Positions 1 to 9,575 of a stretch of DNA of 64,000 nucleotides are shown piece after piece. Positions within the stretch are counted from its first letter, which is position 1, and each line of letters begins with the position of its first letter. Origin of the DNA: Callorhinus ursinus. Lineage: Eukaryota > Chordata > Mammalia > Carnivora > Otariidae. The notes under the pieces were generated by a model. That model searched no databases and was not told the origin of the DNA. It was given only the letters and a program-made list of their open reading frames with translations. Position numbers and translations under genes: made by a program. Location of the stretch: positions 874,305 through 938,304 of the forward strand of contig NW_020312968.1 in assembly GCF_003265705.1 (NCBI RefSeq). Reading direction: 5' to 3'.

Positions 1-1831
1 AATTCTTTCAAATACATCAAATCTCTTTTCCTCTATTACAAAAGAGAAAAATTCTTGTTGCCCAAAACTTTGAGATGATATGTCTCTTCCCCTAGGCATA
101 TTTACTGTTGACCTCAGATAGGTGAATTTTACTTTAATATGGCTTTTAAGAAAGGAATATGAAGCTCAGAATAGCAAAAGCCCATTTGAAATAGTTGCAG
201 GGATTGAGAACATAGGATATTGGGAATGTTGGAAGTAAATTCTTTTTTTCTGAAATTTTCAAAACACTTTCTGGATCAGCAGTCCTCCTTCCCCCCTTGA
301 CAAGAAATTCTATGGTTCATAGGAACACACTGGTTTAATAAAATTGGCCTTCTTCCTTCTACTAAAAGTTTACCTGCGAGAGCCCCGAACATAATAAAAT
401 CAGATTATGAAGGCAATCATATTTACTTGTAATAAATCAAATCTTGCAGACATCAGTTAAGTCTCCCTACTGCACTGGGACAATATCATGCGTGCATACA
501 TCAATACCTGAGGTGTCAGAAATATATTTCATAAGTTCAGAAAAATTGCACATACACTTGCAGCCCCATTATGAGTAGTGAATTTGTAATGTGAACATTA
601 TGATGTATAAAGTGGCTTTGTTCCTACATTTAATAAGCACCACATGTCAAGCCCACAAACATAATGGAATTTGCTGGTGATTTCTTACCATTAAATGTAG
701 GTTATTGTTTTCAGGGAAAAAAAAAAAGAGAACTTTTCCATGCTTTGCTAACATTATCCATTTCTAAGCATATGACCTCCTTCAATATAGTAGCAGCCTC
801 TTTAAATTAGTAAATAAATAAATAAAACCAGACCTACCACTGTGACATTAAATTAGGTTGAACTAAAATAACTGTTGGCCCCAGCCTTTGTCTAGAATTA
901 GCTGCTATGAAAATCTATGCCTTTCCTTTTCAAAAACATCTTTTAAAATTATAGCAGCCCCAAAACGCACTGTCTTCTATAGAAAGGTCCCAGTATAATA
1001 CAGCATTTTCAGGATGGATTCATTGAAATTTTATGGCTTTTTCCTCCGACCCAATACTTCATGTTGCTAGCTTATTTATAAAGGGTTATAAAATGGAGTT
1101 TGAGTTTAAAGAGTTAGTAAATTTTATAGAGGTGGTTTGGGAGGGTTGGCATGTGTGTGTATTTGTTTTGTTTTAAGTATCTTTTAAAAGTTTGGTAGGT
1201 TTATTATAAGAATGGGTCTATGCCCCTCTTTTAAGAATCTCTGAGGAAGTGGTGATAAAAATAAATAAGCAGACTCTCCTTTCTTTCATTTGTTTTCTCA
1301 AAAAAAAAAAAAATCTTCTCTCAACAATCTGTGTCTGTGAGCTCTTACTGCATTAGTATATTAACTTGTGTTCTCTTAGTGGAGGGGGTAATGGTTAGAG
1401 AAGTTTGAAAGATAAGAAGGGGCGGCAGTAAAATTGACAAACTTGTATGGATCCGACGTTGGACGCAGGAGACAAGTGCATTTCAGACGTGCCTGGTGAC
1501 ACTGGAAATGTGGGTTCTACTGGGCAATAGTAACATCGATCAGCCAAGGTCACTGCTTTATACTGTCTCAAGCGGTGGCATCTGGAAAGATTTCAGACTC
1601 CCCATGAGCTTCTTCTTCATTCTTTTCCACTCTGTTCCACACCTTTCCATCTGTTCTCTCCTTTTCCAGTCCTTTCTTTTCCATTCCTCATCATTTTTAT
1701 TAGAGTACATCCTAGTTGCCTTGGCTATTTTAAGCATTTGGTAAATGAAATGTTTGATGAAGTCTATTGTCATGGGGCTTACAGCATAAGGCGAGAAGAC
1801 AGGGACAGCACACCAAGGAGTCACTGATAAT
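1..1831. other. Unique AT-rich sequence, no gene seen
   Basis: No splice-bounded open frame, tRNA or recognisable transposon is visible. There is a short AAAT run near 808-830 and a 13-base A run near 1300-1313. The part from about 360 to 720 has high complexity and several homeodomain-like AT cores (for example AATAAATCAAAT and TTTAATAAG), the texture often seen in conserved non-coding DNA. That is an impression and has not been checked by alignment. Confidence 0.6.
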
Positions 1832-1849
1832 AGAAGATTCTAACACTTT

Positions 1850-2046
1850 GGAGCGCCTGGGTGGCTTGGTTGGTTAAGCATCAGACTCTTGATTTCAGAT
1901 CAGGTCATAGTCTCAGGGTCGTGAGACTGAGCCCCACGCGGGACTAGGCACTCAGTGGGGAGTCTGCTTGGGATTCTCTCTCCCTCTCCCCGCTCCCAAC
2001 TGTTGCACACACACACTCTCTCTCTCAAATAAATAAATTTTTTTAA
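1850..2046 (+). mobile_element. Can-SINE (tRNA-derived SINE), older copy
   Basis: The tRNA-like head GCGCCTGGGTGGCTTGGTTGG is followed by the Can-SINE body, a CT/CA-rich stretch and an AAATAAATAAAT tail. An 11-base direct repeat AGAAGATTCTA occurs at 1832-1842 and again at 2047-2057, consistent with a target-site duplication. Eight bases lie between the left repeat and the head. Many differences from the younger copies in the window suggest an older insertion. The internal pol III promoter boxes are inherited from the tRNA ancestor. Confidence 0.93.
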
Positions 2047-2057
2047 AGAAGATTCTA

Positions 2058-2640
2058 GTACATGTTCACACGAGTGGTACTGACAACAGTTGTGATTTAT
2101 GAGAGGAGAGAGAGCACTGAACTGAGTGGTGGTCTTGAGTGCGGGTTGTGAAGAGGGGTGGGTTTTGTATTTGTGGAGAATATAGACAGAAGGAAGAAAA
2201 GGCCTGAGAATATACTTTCACTTTCTGGGAGGAAGGCAATTCATTACTGTTTAATTTTGCTCTTTAAATTCTGCCCAAAGAAATTTCAAGGACCTCTCTA
2301 GAAAAAGTTCACCATGTTTACTTATCACACAGTATTTTCAAATGGAACATTTTCTCCCTTTTGTTGTCTTAGAAATAAGCATTTCCATTCCCAACTGCTC
2401 TCAAGGATGCTACTTCAAAACCACCCACTCTGGGTCTCTGAAATAGGTTGGTATTTAAAGACTCCCATGTCTTATTGTTCATAAGTCTTAGGTTGGACCC
2501 ATACAGTAGAAAAGCAAAGTTCAGTGCTGTGAGGAACTGAAAACACCCATTTTGTTGCTCTCAAAGTTCAGGAAAAAGGCAGAAAAGAAGAAAGAGGAGA
2601 CGCAGAAAGAAGAAAAGAAGGAGGGGGAGAAAAGCCAACA
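2058..2640. other. Unique sequence ending in a purine-rich tract
   Basis: Nothing gene-like is seen. From 2568 to 2634 the plus strand is almost all A and G (GAAAAGAAGAAAGAGGAG and similar), a simple low-complexity tract. Confidence 0.6.
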
Positions 2641-2872
2641 TTGCTTTATCACTTATTATATGTCCAGCTTTGTGCCAAGTTCCTCACATCTATTTCTTCC
2701 TTTCAACCTCACAGTGACCCTTTGAGGAAGCCATTAAGGTTATCCCTTATACTTATGAGCCGGGAATACAATAGAGAGAGAGATTAAGAAATTTTCCCAA
2801 AGTTCCACACTGCGAAGGGGCAGAACTATGTTTGAAACTCGAGTCCATCTGTTCCAAAGCATGTGTGATTAT
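2640..2872 (-). mobile_element. MIR fragment (ancient tRNA-derived SINE), antisense
   Basis: The plus strand follows the reverse of the MIR consensus: CACTTATTATATGTCCAGC, then CTTTGTGCCAAG, CAACCTCACAGTGACCCTTTG, a degenerate GATGAGGAAACTGAGGC region and the GTTTGAAACTCGAGTC block. Divergence is high, as expected of a repeat older than the placental radiation. Recognised by consensus memory only. Confidence 0.8.
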
Positions 2873-2893
2873 CCATTGCATTTCCCCCCCTGC

Positions 2894-2945
2894 TAATAAG
2901 ACTGTCAAGAAACTTAAAAAAAAAAAAATAAGACTATCAAGAAAG
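2894..2945 (+). repeat. Near-empty poly(A) insertion flanked by an 18-base duplication
   Basis: AATAAGACTGTCAAGAAA (about 2895-2912) is followed by CTT and a 12-13 base A run, then AATAAGACTATCAAGAAA (about 2928-2945), with one mismatch between copies. This is the geometry of a target-site duplication around a retrotransposed tail that retained almost no body. A simple tandem duplication with later A-run growth is the alternative. Confidence 0.5.
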
Positions 2946-3023
2946 GCAACTGTCTGATATTTTTGTTTGTTTCCAAATTTACCTGATTAAACTGAAAACT
3001 AAAACCCTCAAGATCTCAAGGCT

Positions 3024-3074
3024 TGGACTTGATGGTCCTTTCCTTATAAAGGACTTCAAGTCCTTTCCTTATAG
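3024..3074. repeat. 26-base tandem duplication with internal hairpin
   Basis: GGACTTGATGGTCCTTTCCT and its TATA ending recur immediately as GGACTTCAAGTCCTTTCCTT with TATA, about 85 percent identical. The junction AAGGACTTCAAGTCCTT can fold as a 7-bp stem. It is a small local duplication with no function visible. Confidence 0.6.
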
Positions 3075-3271
3075 TTGATGGCACAAAGGCAAATTAAACT
3101 GGTGGGCCTAATGTTCAGTTATCCGGTTAAAACTTTTTGGGTGACTGATGTCATTGCTTTTGATTAGTGGTAAAGATTTAAACATCATTAGCAGGTAAAA
3201 TGTCTTTCCCATGTCTGAGTTGGGAGGGTGTGGCATATATGCTTGGGAACAATACATTTCCATTATTTTAA

Positions 3272-3463
3272 GATATCCCGGATGTGATGCTTTGTGGAGG
3301 CAGCCCTGTGGACTTCAAGCTCCGGTATCAGAAGCAAGGACAACCGCCTTACAAAGACGACCTCATCAGCTTCCCTAATGGTTCAAGATCTAGCGCGGCA
3401 ACAAATCCCCAGTGGTTCTGCTTCTCTGATTGGGCCCTAACTGCTGGGCAGGAAAGAAATTAG
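3272..3463 (+). other. GC-richer open stretch, possible exon remnant or conserved element
   Basis: A 64-codon frame runs from a TAA at 3269-3271 to a TAG at 3461-3463. It is clearly richer in G, C and CpG (CCGG, ACGACC, GCGCGG) than the AT-rich flanks, and reads like ordinary protein (for example PYKDDLISFPNGS around the middle). It is preceded by a weak pyrimidine stretch ending TTTTAAG, a poor splice acceptor, and no donor is evident before the stop. I do not recognise a family. It could be an old retrocopy fragment, an exon of an unannotated transcript, a conserved non-coding block, or chance. Confidence 0.2.
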
Positions 3464-4114
3464 TTTAAAAAGGACCACAAAGCTCCAAGCACCGTTGCAC
3501 AGTAGTTAAAGGTAACAAGGAGAGGAACACTTCTATGATGTTGACAAACAGAATAAATCTGAATCTTAATCAGCAAACAAAACTGATAGCTTATAACGAA
3601 AGTTCTTCATTTCCTGTAACCCAGACTGTGCTATTAACTTCGGTAGTTTGTTGATGCTGCCTTTGTTAGCGAAACACATTACTGACCACTGCCTGCATTT
3701 TCACTGTTTAAAAGCAATGATTTTTATTTTCACCAGGTCACCAAACAAGCCCTAAACAACTGATGCTCTTTCAACAAAGTTGAATTCAAATTCAGGGGCT
3801 GTGTCCCTTGTATTGCTGTATACAACATAATTATCATTTCTTGGTATTATAACTTTCTTTGGAAAAAAAAGTAAAACTAAATATTTGGCAGTATTGCTTC
3901 ATTAAAACCCTACCAGAGTCCTCGTGAGTTAAGAGAGAGCACAATTAATTATCACTGCTTTCAACACAATCTGGGTCCAGCAGCTGGTCAGCAGGAAAGC
4001 TAGGAACAGCACTCTGGTGGCTGTTCAAATCCCCACGATAATGGGTTATTTCCTCATGGAAATAGCAAATTTCCAATTAAAGTTGTAGAGTTCCGGGGAT
4101 TTTTTATTAAAATT
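3464..4114. other. Unique sequence, no feature
   Basis: Moderately complex AT-rich DNA with no repeat or open frame that I can support. Confidence 0.55.
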
Positions 4115-4125
4115 ACTAAAATCAG

Positions 4126-4342
4126 GGACGCCTGGGTGGCTCAGTCCGTTGGGCGTCTGCCTTCGGCTCAGGTCATGATCCCGGGGTCCTGGGGTCAAGT
4201 CCCGCGTCGGGCTCCCTGCTCAGCAGGGAGCCTGCTTCTCCTCCTCCCTCTGCTGCCTGTCTGCCTGCTTGTGCTCTCTCTCTCCCTCTCTCTCTCTCTG
4301 TCAAATAAATCAATAAAATCTTCTTTAAAAAAATTTAAAATA
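4126..4342 (+). mobile_element. Can-SINE, full-length
   Basis: It starts GGACGCCTGGGTGGCTCAGT, carries GATCCCGGGGTCCTGGGGTC and the pol III B-box-like GTCAAGTCCCGC, then a long CT-rich block and an AAATAAATCAATAAAATC tail. The target-site duplication ACTAAAATCAG lies at 4115-4125 and 4343-4353, 11 of 11 bases identical. Close similarity to the other copies points to a fairly young insertion. Confidence 0.96.
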
Positions 4343-4353
4343 ACTAAAATCAG

Positions 4354-5391
4354 ATTCCAAATTGTTTGGGATCTCAGCAGAGGAAAACTTATTCATTATG
4401 AAACCATACAACCTAACGAAAAGGAAACATGTTCAAGTTAATTTTCTCCATGAATGCCAGCATTTACATATCTCAAAATTTGCCTTTGGATTATCAGCAT
4501 GATATTTTTATACAGCAAGGTAGCATCCTGTAAATTATCATTTGCTTTTGTTTAATTTTCTCTTTTGAAGACTTCCATCAGATATCCAGAAAGCAACCTG
4601 AGACTCAGCCATTTGAAATGCATTTTATAAGTAGGCTTGGCAAAACTAAGATTTAGTGGTCATCCTTTAAACGCTGCTTTTTGGTCTTTAATCAGGCCAT
4701 CAGTTCAGCTATAAACTCTTATACGTATCTCAGCCCATCCCCCAAGTAGATCTGTGATTTAATATCTTTTCCAAGGTAGAACGCAAGAACAAATCTAATC
4801 AGCACAAGTTCACGGTGTCTAATGGTTTTAAGCTTGGTGCGGGTGTTGCTTCTTCACTTGATACCATATAACTTATTTATATTAGTATGGAGAACTTTGC
4901 TATAGAATATTCATCATTTTGTCAAATCCCACTTCCCCTCTTTATCCTGTTCTGCAAGCTGCAACCAATATAATTACCTCGTACATCCATTTAAGCACAT
5001 GACAAGTCTCTTGTCTTTAAAGAGGATCCTATGTAAAAGGTGATTTTATAAAAATAGCCTGTAATGTTTCAGTTGTCTTTTTCTAAAATATTAAGATGGA
5101 GGAAGGCGGGGGAAGTAAAAGAAGCTATTTCTTCCAGAGATATTTGAGAGAGTAACAATTAGTTATTGGATTATTGTAACTCCCTAGTGAAAATTAACTT
5201 GTTTTCTCGGGTAGTCAAAATAGTGAGCTTAAAGCTGCTGTGGGGGAGGGGGAGAGATGACATAATTATGGTTGTTAAGAATAAAATATTTCTAGTTTAG
5301 AGAATCAGACATTTTTGCAGAGAAAGTTAAGTGGGAAATGATCTCATGTCCTTTTGTTGTGTTGCTCTGTCCATGAAAGGAGGACCTGTGG
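4354..5391. other. Unique AT-rich sequence, no feature
   Basis: No gene, repeat family or splice-bounded open frame was recognised across this kilobase. There is a short G-rich run near 5240-5254. Confidence 0.55.
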
Positions 5392-5673
5392 ATGCATCAG
5401 AGAGCTGCTGGGAACAAAATCAGTCCCTTACCTCTTGAGGGAAGAAAGAGAGAGGAGAGGCGGAGAGAACAGGAGAAAAAGCAATCCAAGAAGGATTCAT
5501 GTACCAATATACCAACAAGTCCTAAAGAGACAGCGCTTTACTTCTGTGAATCATCAAGCTGTAGTGCTTGCAACCAAGTCATTAGTGACTTTATTCAACA
5601 AAGCAATTCACAGAGTAGCTGGATCAGGCAAAACTGCCAATAGAGCATAAGACGGAATAAGACCTACTGGTCT
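5392..5673 (+). pseudogene. Left arm of a near-perfect inverted repeat; possible broken H2B-variant copy
   Basis: This 282-base segment is repeated in reverse complement at 6555-6840. The arms differ only by a four-base indel near the outer end and two adjacent substitutions near the inner end. Read on the plus strand, a frame ending at 5650 gives a basic N-terminal stretch, then IYQQVLKRQ and HQAVVLATKSLV. These resemble the 'IY..VLKQ' helix 1 and 'QEAV...SLV' helix 2 of histone H2B, especially the testis variants. A basic KKQSKKDS segment in another frame also fits the H2B tail, which implies at least one frameshift. The frame stops long before the usual C-terminus. Seen directly: the inverted pair and the peptides. 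Inferred: H2B origin. It could equally be an unrecognised repeat family. Confidence 0.4.
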
Positions 5674-5904
5674 ACTAGTAAACGAAGGATTTAAAACCCA
5701 AACTAGATGCGGCATACTATTTGAAGAGAGTTAAATTTGGGGTGCTGATATTTCTTTTCATTACATCCTGCACTCTGTATTTTTTAAGACTTGTTATACA
5801 AAGTAGTAACTAAAATATTTAGTAAAATATATTTACTTTAACAGAAGGGCAAGATCGCCAGAATCATTGGGGTGGGAGAAAACAAGTTAATTAGCTTTCA
5901 GGAA
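5674..5904. other. Inner spacer of the inverted repeat, unique part
   Basis: AT-rich sequence without recognised features. The whole 881-base spacer also holds a MIR fragment, a Can-SINE and about 290 bases of unique DNA. Confidence 0.5.
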
Positions 5905-6000
5905 GCCCGCCTCTTGGTTCTAACTCTGCCATCAGATTTTTATCTTTTTCACCTTGGGTGATTACTTAAAAGGCTCTTATCTCTAGACCTGTAAAACAGA
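5905..6000 (+). mobile_element. MIR fragment, sense
   Basis: CTTGGTTCTAACTCTGCC, then CACCTTGGGTGATTACTTAA and CTAGACCTGTAAAACAGAG follow the core MIR order (TCTGCCACTT..., GACCTTGGGCAAGTTACTTAA, CTGTAAAATGGG). The following Can-SINE inserted at its right end. Confidence 0.7.
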
Positions 6001-6010
6001 GAATTTGGGG

Positions 6011-6242
6011 GAGCACCTGGGTGGCTCAGTTGGTTAAGCATCTGACTCTTGACTTGAGACTCTTGATTCCAGCTCAGGTCATGATCTCAGGGCTGTGAAA
6101 TCGAGCCCCTAGTCGGGCTCTGTGCTTAGTGGGGAGTCCGCTTGAGATTCTCCCTCTCTCCCTCTACCCTCCCTTGCCCTCATACTCTCTCTCTCTCTCT
6201 TTCTCTGTCTCTCTAAAATAAATAAATACCTCTTAAAAAAAT
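6011..6242 (+). mobile_element. Can-SINE inserted at the edge of a MIR
   Basis: The head GAGCACCTGGGTGGCTCAGT leads to the body and a CTCTAAAATAAATAAATACC tail. The 18-base flanks AAAACAGAGAATTTGGGG (5993-6010) and AAAACTGAGAGTTTGGGG (6243-6260) form a target-site duplication with two mismatches. The body contains a partial internal repetition (GACTCTTGACTTGAGACTCTTG) typical of older Can-SINE variants. Confidence 0.94.
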
Positions 6243-6260
6243 AAAACTGAGAGTTTGGGG

Positions 6261-6554
6261 TAGACCAGTATTTTTCAGACTTGGTTTTCAGCCATAAAAC
6301 TGTTCGAGCAGAACTCTTACCTGGAAATGCAGAGTGCGAACCTGCAGCTACTACTCTGCTTGAAGCTGAGATGGGCATGATAGCCTTCCATGCTCCCTCC
6401 ACACCCTGATGTCAGACAGTGTGGGGCAGCCTTCACTAGAACTGCAAGCTCGGGAAGTTAACCACCTGTTTTTGGAATGATCAAACATTGCTCCTTCCTG
6501 GAGCCCTTGGTGTGCTTTTTTCTCTTCCCAAATCAGTCTGAAATTACTGAAATA
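6261..6554. other. Unique spacer sequence
   Basis: Nothing recognisable. It separates the Can-SINE from the right inverted-repeat arm. Confidence 0.5.
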
Positions 6555-6840
6555 AGACCAGTAGGTCTTATTCCGTCTTATGCTCTATTGGAGGTTTTGC
6601 CTGATCCAGCTACTCTGTGAATTGCTTTGTTGAATAAAGTCACTAATGACTTGGTTGCAAGCACTACAGCTTGATGATTCACAGAAGTAAAGCGCTGTCT
6701 CTTTAGGACTTGTTGGTATATTGGTACATGAATCCTTCTTGGATTGCTTTTTCTCCTGTTCTCTCCGCCTCTCCTCTCTCTTTCTTCCCTCAAGAGGTAA
6801 GGGACTGATTTTGTTCCCAGCAGCTCTCTGACTGATGCAT
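6555..6840 (-). pseudogene. Right arm of the inverted repeat; possible broken H2B-variant copy
   Basis: Reverse complement of 5392-5673. It has four extra bases (TCAG, making CAGTCAGAGAG) and CT instead of TG in the AAAC..CC context. On the minus strand it encodes the same IYQQVLKRQ and HQAVVLATKSLV peptides with the same early stop. Both arms carry the same lesions, so the gene copy was already broken before the inverted duplication, or the arms have been homogenised by gene conversion. No target-site duplication flanks the pair. Confidence 0.4.
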
Positions 6841-7685
6841 TGATTTAAGGTGACCTGATTTGGAGACCTGCCATATATAATTATCCTGGTTCTCTTCTCC
6901 TCTGGTTTCTCACTTCAGTCATATTTTGAATTTCTCTTATCATTGGCTCTCTCCAATTATTATTAAAACTGTCTCCTATGTCACATTAACATAGCAGTTC
7001 CCCTTTGCTAATCTATTTTCTCAGGGAATTCTGTGATTTGGATTACAATTCCATGGCCTGGAAGAACTCTTCTCTCAACAATTTACATCAACTTGCCACT
7101 ACTCATTAATACCCTAAAATGTTCAGGCTCCCCTCCATTCTGAGCATATGCTGATGTTTTACAATGTCAAATGCTTTATATATAGTTGTGTTAAAGCTCT
7201 GTTTATGAAATGAAATAATTAATGATGAATTCATTTAGTCATAGTGGTTTTAATTTATGTTTCAACTAGAACAACCTATTTGTTTCTCTTGAGGTTGCCA
7301 TTATTTCATTCACTACCAGTTGGGGATTAAATAGAATTATAATAGTACTTTGCAAGTATATATGAATCACAGATTTATGTCTTTAATTTATTTTTTGAAT
7401 CAGAGAATACATGAGCATGGTTTTATGTCTTGAAGCTTTACAAGGCTCATAACAAAAATCAGCATTTCTAGTTCTGTTTCTCCCTATTCCTGATTCTTAT
7501 CTTGGCATGTTAATCCCTTAACATCTTCTTCTAGCATTTGCCATCAGACTTCTAAATTTTTTTATTTTTAATTTTGTTTTAGATATTCCCTACTGACCAT
7601 TGACCAACCCCTCTAAAGCCACCACCATGAAAGAACATATCCATTCCTGACAAACTCCTAATGCAGTTACATCAAAATTCACATA
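6841..7685. other. Unique AT-rich sequence, no feature
   Basis: No recognised repeat or gene. A T-rich run lies at 7556-7580. Confidence 0.5.
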
Positions 7686-8440
7686 AATCAGTAGTCCATG
7701 CTTACATTGTTATGGCTCTGTGTTATATATAGTTGAACTGTACAAAGCACGATGGTTATATTTCTAGGTACACTTTTTGTTTTTCCTAGAGTTAGTAATT
7801 GCCTTGCTCTTTCATTTTTTCTGTCATCTAAGTACTTTTTATTTACAAATTCTGTTGAGAAGTGTAATTCTTCACTTAACGTATCCCCCAAACATCAGGT
7901 AATTTGTTAGTTTTATTTTTTCATTTGGAATATATCCATCTATATGCTCCAATTTGATCATTTTGTTCTCTTACCCTGGTACACAGCCATAGTTCTAGGA
8001 TTTTATGCCATTGGCTTGTGTTTTGGGTTTTACCTCATTGTCTTGTGGTGTACCTTCTGTTTCCTGAATCAAATGCTTTCCTCTTCCTTGATTTGTTACC
8101 TCATTTTGGTGTAGCACATTCTCTAGTGGATTTCTAATAAATGGTGCATAGGAACTACATTTCTTAATAATTTGCATATCTGAAAATGTCTTTTTGTACC
8201 CTTACATTTGGTTGATAGTTTGACTGCACAAGGATTGTAGGCTGAAAACCATTTTCCCTCAAAATTTCAGTTATTTAATCATTGTCTTCCAGCTTTCAAC
8301 TGTGCTTTTGAGAAATCTAATGTCATATTGATTCCTAATCTTTTGTGACGTTTTATTTTTCTCCTCTTTGAACATATTTGGTATCTTCTCTTTAGCCATA
8401 GCATTCTGAAAATTTACAATAATATACTGAATGAATGGCC

Positions 8441-8502
8441 ACTTCTTCAACCAGAAAGCAAAACAAAATAAAACAAACAAACAAAAGAGATGGGAGAGGA
8501 GA
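8441..8502. repeat. Left arm of a 62-bp inverted duplication
   Basis: ACTTCTTCAACCAGAAAGCA and the following bases through GGGAGAGGAGA reappear in reverse complement at 8666-8727, with only two differences in 62 bases. This arm interrupts the expected order of the surrounding LINE relic, so it is probably the copied, inverted one. Confidence 0.85.
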
Positions 8503-8665
8503 AATCTGAGAACTTACAGTCTTTGGTTTTGGAATTTTTAAGTAGGAGTATTTTTTATTTAATCATTTCTTCCCATCTGCTTTTTTGTTTGTTTTCTCCT
8601 TCTGAAAATTCTGTTATTTAGATTTTGAACCTGCTGCACATCCTTTCATTAACTTATATTTTATC

Positions 8666-8727
8666 TCTCCTCTCCCATCTCTTTTCTTTGTTTGTTTTAT
8701 TTTGTTTTCCTTTCTGGTTGAAGAAGT
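8666..8727. repeat. Right arm of the 62-bp inverted duplication
   Basis: TCTCCTCTCCCATCTCTTTT through GGTTGAAGAAGT. The first part fits the native order of the old LINE (a CTCTCCT...CCATCTCTTT stretch is expected there), so this arm is probably the source. The two arms flank a 163-base loop and could form a hairpin in single strands or RNA. Confidence 0.85.
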
Positions 8728-9394
8728 AACCCAGAAATCACCTTATCTTCCATAAGTCTTAATGAATTTTTTATTTATCCTATCTATATTTAATTTCAAT
8801 AGTTCTTTTTTTTATTTTCCGAGTGTTCCTTTAAAAAAAACTAGTATTCTTTTTTTATTACGGTAATAGCTTCTCTTATCTCTCTAAAGATAATAATAAT
8901 ATTTTATAACATAATTTTCTCTTCTACTATTAGTGTCATGAATCCTCAGAGTTCCCGTTTAGTCTTTGTTTGTTTTAATCCTGTGTTTCTGATAGAGGCC
9001 TTCCTCAAATCTCTGATGATCCTTAGCTCTCCCATTTATATTTGAGACACTAAAGCGTTGAGTAGAAGCTCTATGTCCGTGATTAGGACTTGTCAGGTAA
9101 TCCAACAGAAACTATTTGTTTAATTGAAAGATTTCCAAGTGTTCTTTCATTTTCCTCTGAGAAGAATCTGACAGTCTTCTGCCTGGGGGTATAAGCTAGG
9201 ATGCCAATATTCTCTGTGCCTAGTGGGGGAAAGGGGCTGGTAATGTCACTGTTCTCTTTGTAACATTCACTGAGTCTCCTGTTTTCAGCTGTGCCCAATA
9301 TCCTGAAATACCCAATCATGTGGTCTTTTTGCTGGGGTGGAGGAGGGATAGATGCCTGGCTGTGTGGGGTTAGGAGAGGGAATTTAGACTGGAT

Positions 9395-9575
9395 TGGCTA
9401 TATAATTTGGAGGGCCCAATTAAAAAAAATGAAAATGTCTAGTCACTTCTTCAAAAATTATTAAGAATTTCACAAAGGCAATAGCACAGCATGAAACCAT
9501 GTGGGAGACTTCTAAGTGTAGGACCGTGTGCAAGTGCACAAGCTGCATGCCCGTGAAGCCATCCCTGGGTTTAGG
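9395..9575 (+). repeat. Medium-reiterated mammalian repeat, family not named
   Basis: The sequence runs from TATATAATTTGGAGGGCCCA through AAAAATTATTAAGAATTTCA to GTGCAAGTGCACAAGCTGCA and GTGAAGCCATCCCTGG. I recognise this as a dispersed mammalian repeat but cannot name the family with confidence. Confidence 0.5.

Larger units (their letters stand above)
7686..9335 (-). mobile_element. Old LINE relic (L1M/HAL1-like), antisense
   Basis: Reading the minus strand gives broken peptides in a consistent order, for example FKEEKNKTSQKIRNQYDIRF and NPLENVLHQNEVTNQGRGKH. I associate these with an ancient mammalian LINE-like element. The right half of the plus strand (8860-9330) matches the rest of the same element: CTTATCTCTCTAAAGAT, GAATCTGACAGTCTTCTGCC, AAGGGGCTGGTAATGTCACT and CCCAATCATGTGGTCTTTTT. 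Many frameshifts and stops make it non-functional. The family name is uncertain; that it is one repeat in one orientation is firmer. Confidence 0.6.

Noticed and set aside
4136..4441. Frames starting MAQSVGRLPSAQ or similar in several places
   Set aside because: These are translations of the Can-SINE body, repeated wherever a SINE lies (14519, 19454, 20568, 25734); not genes.
5392..6840. Considered as a DNA transposon with long terminal inverted repeats
   Set aside because: No flanking target duplication, no transposase remnant in the spacer, and the ends do not match any transposon terminus I know.
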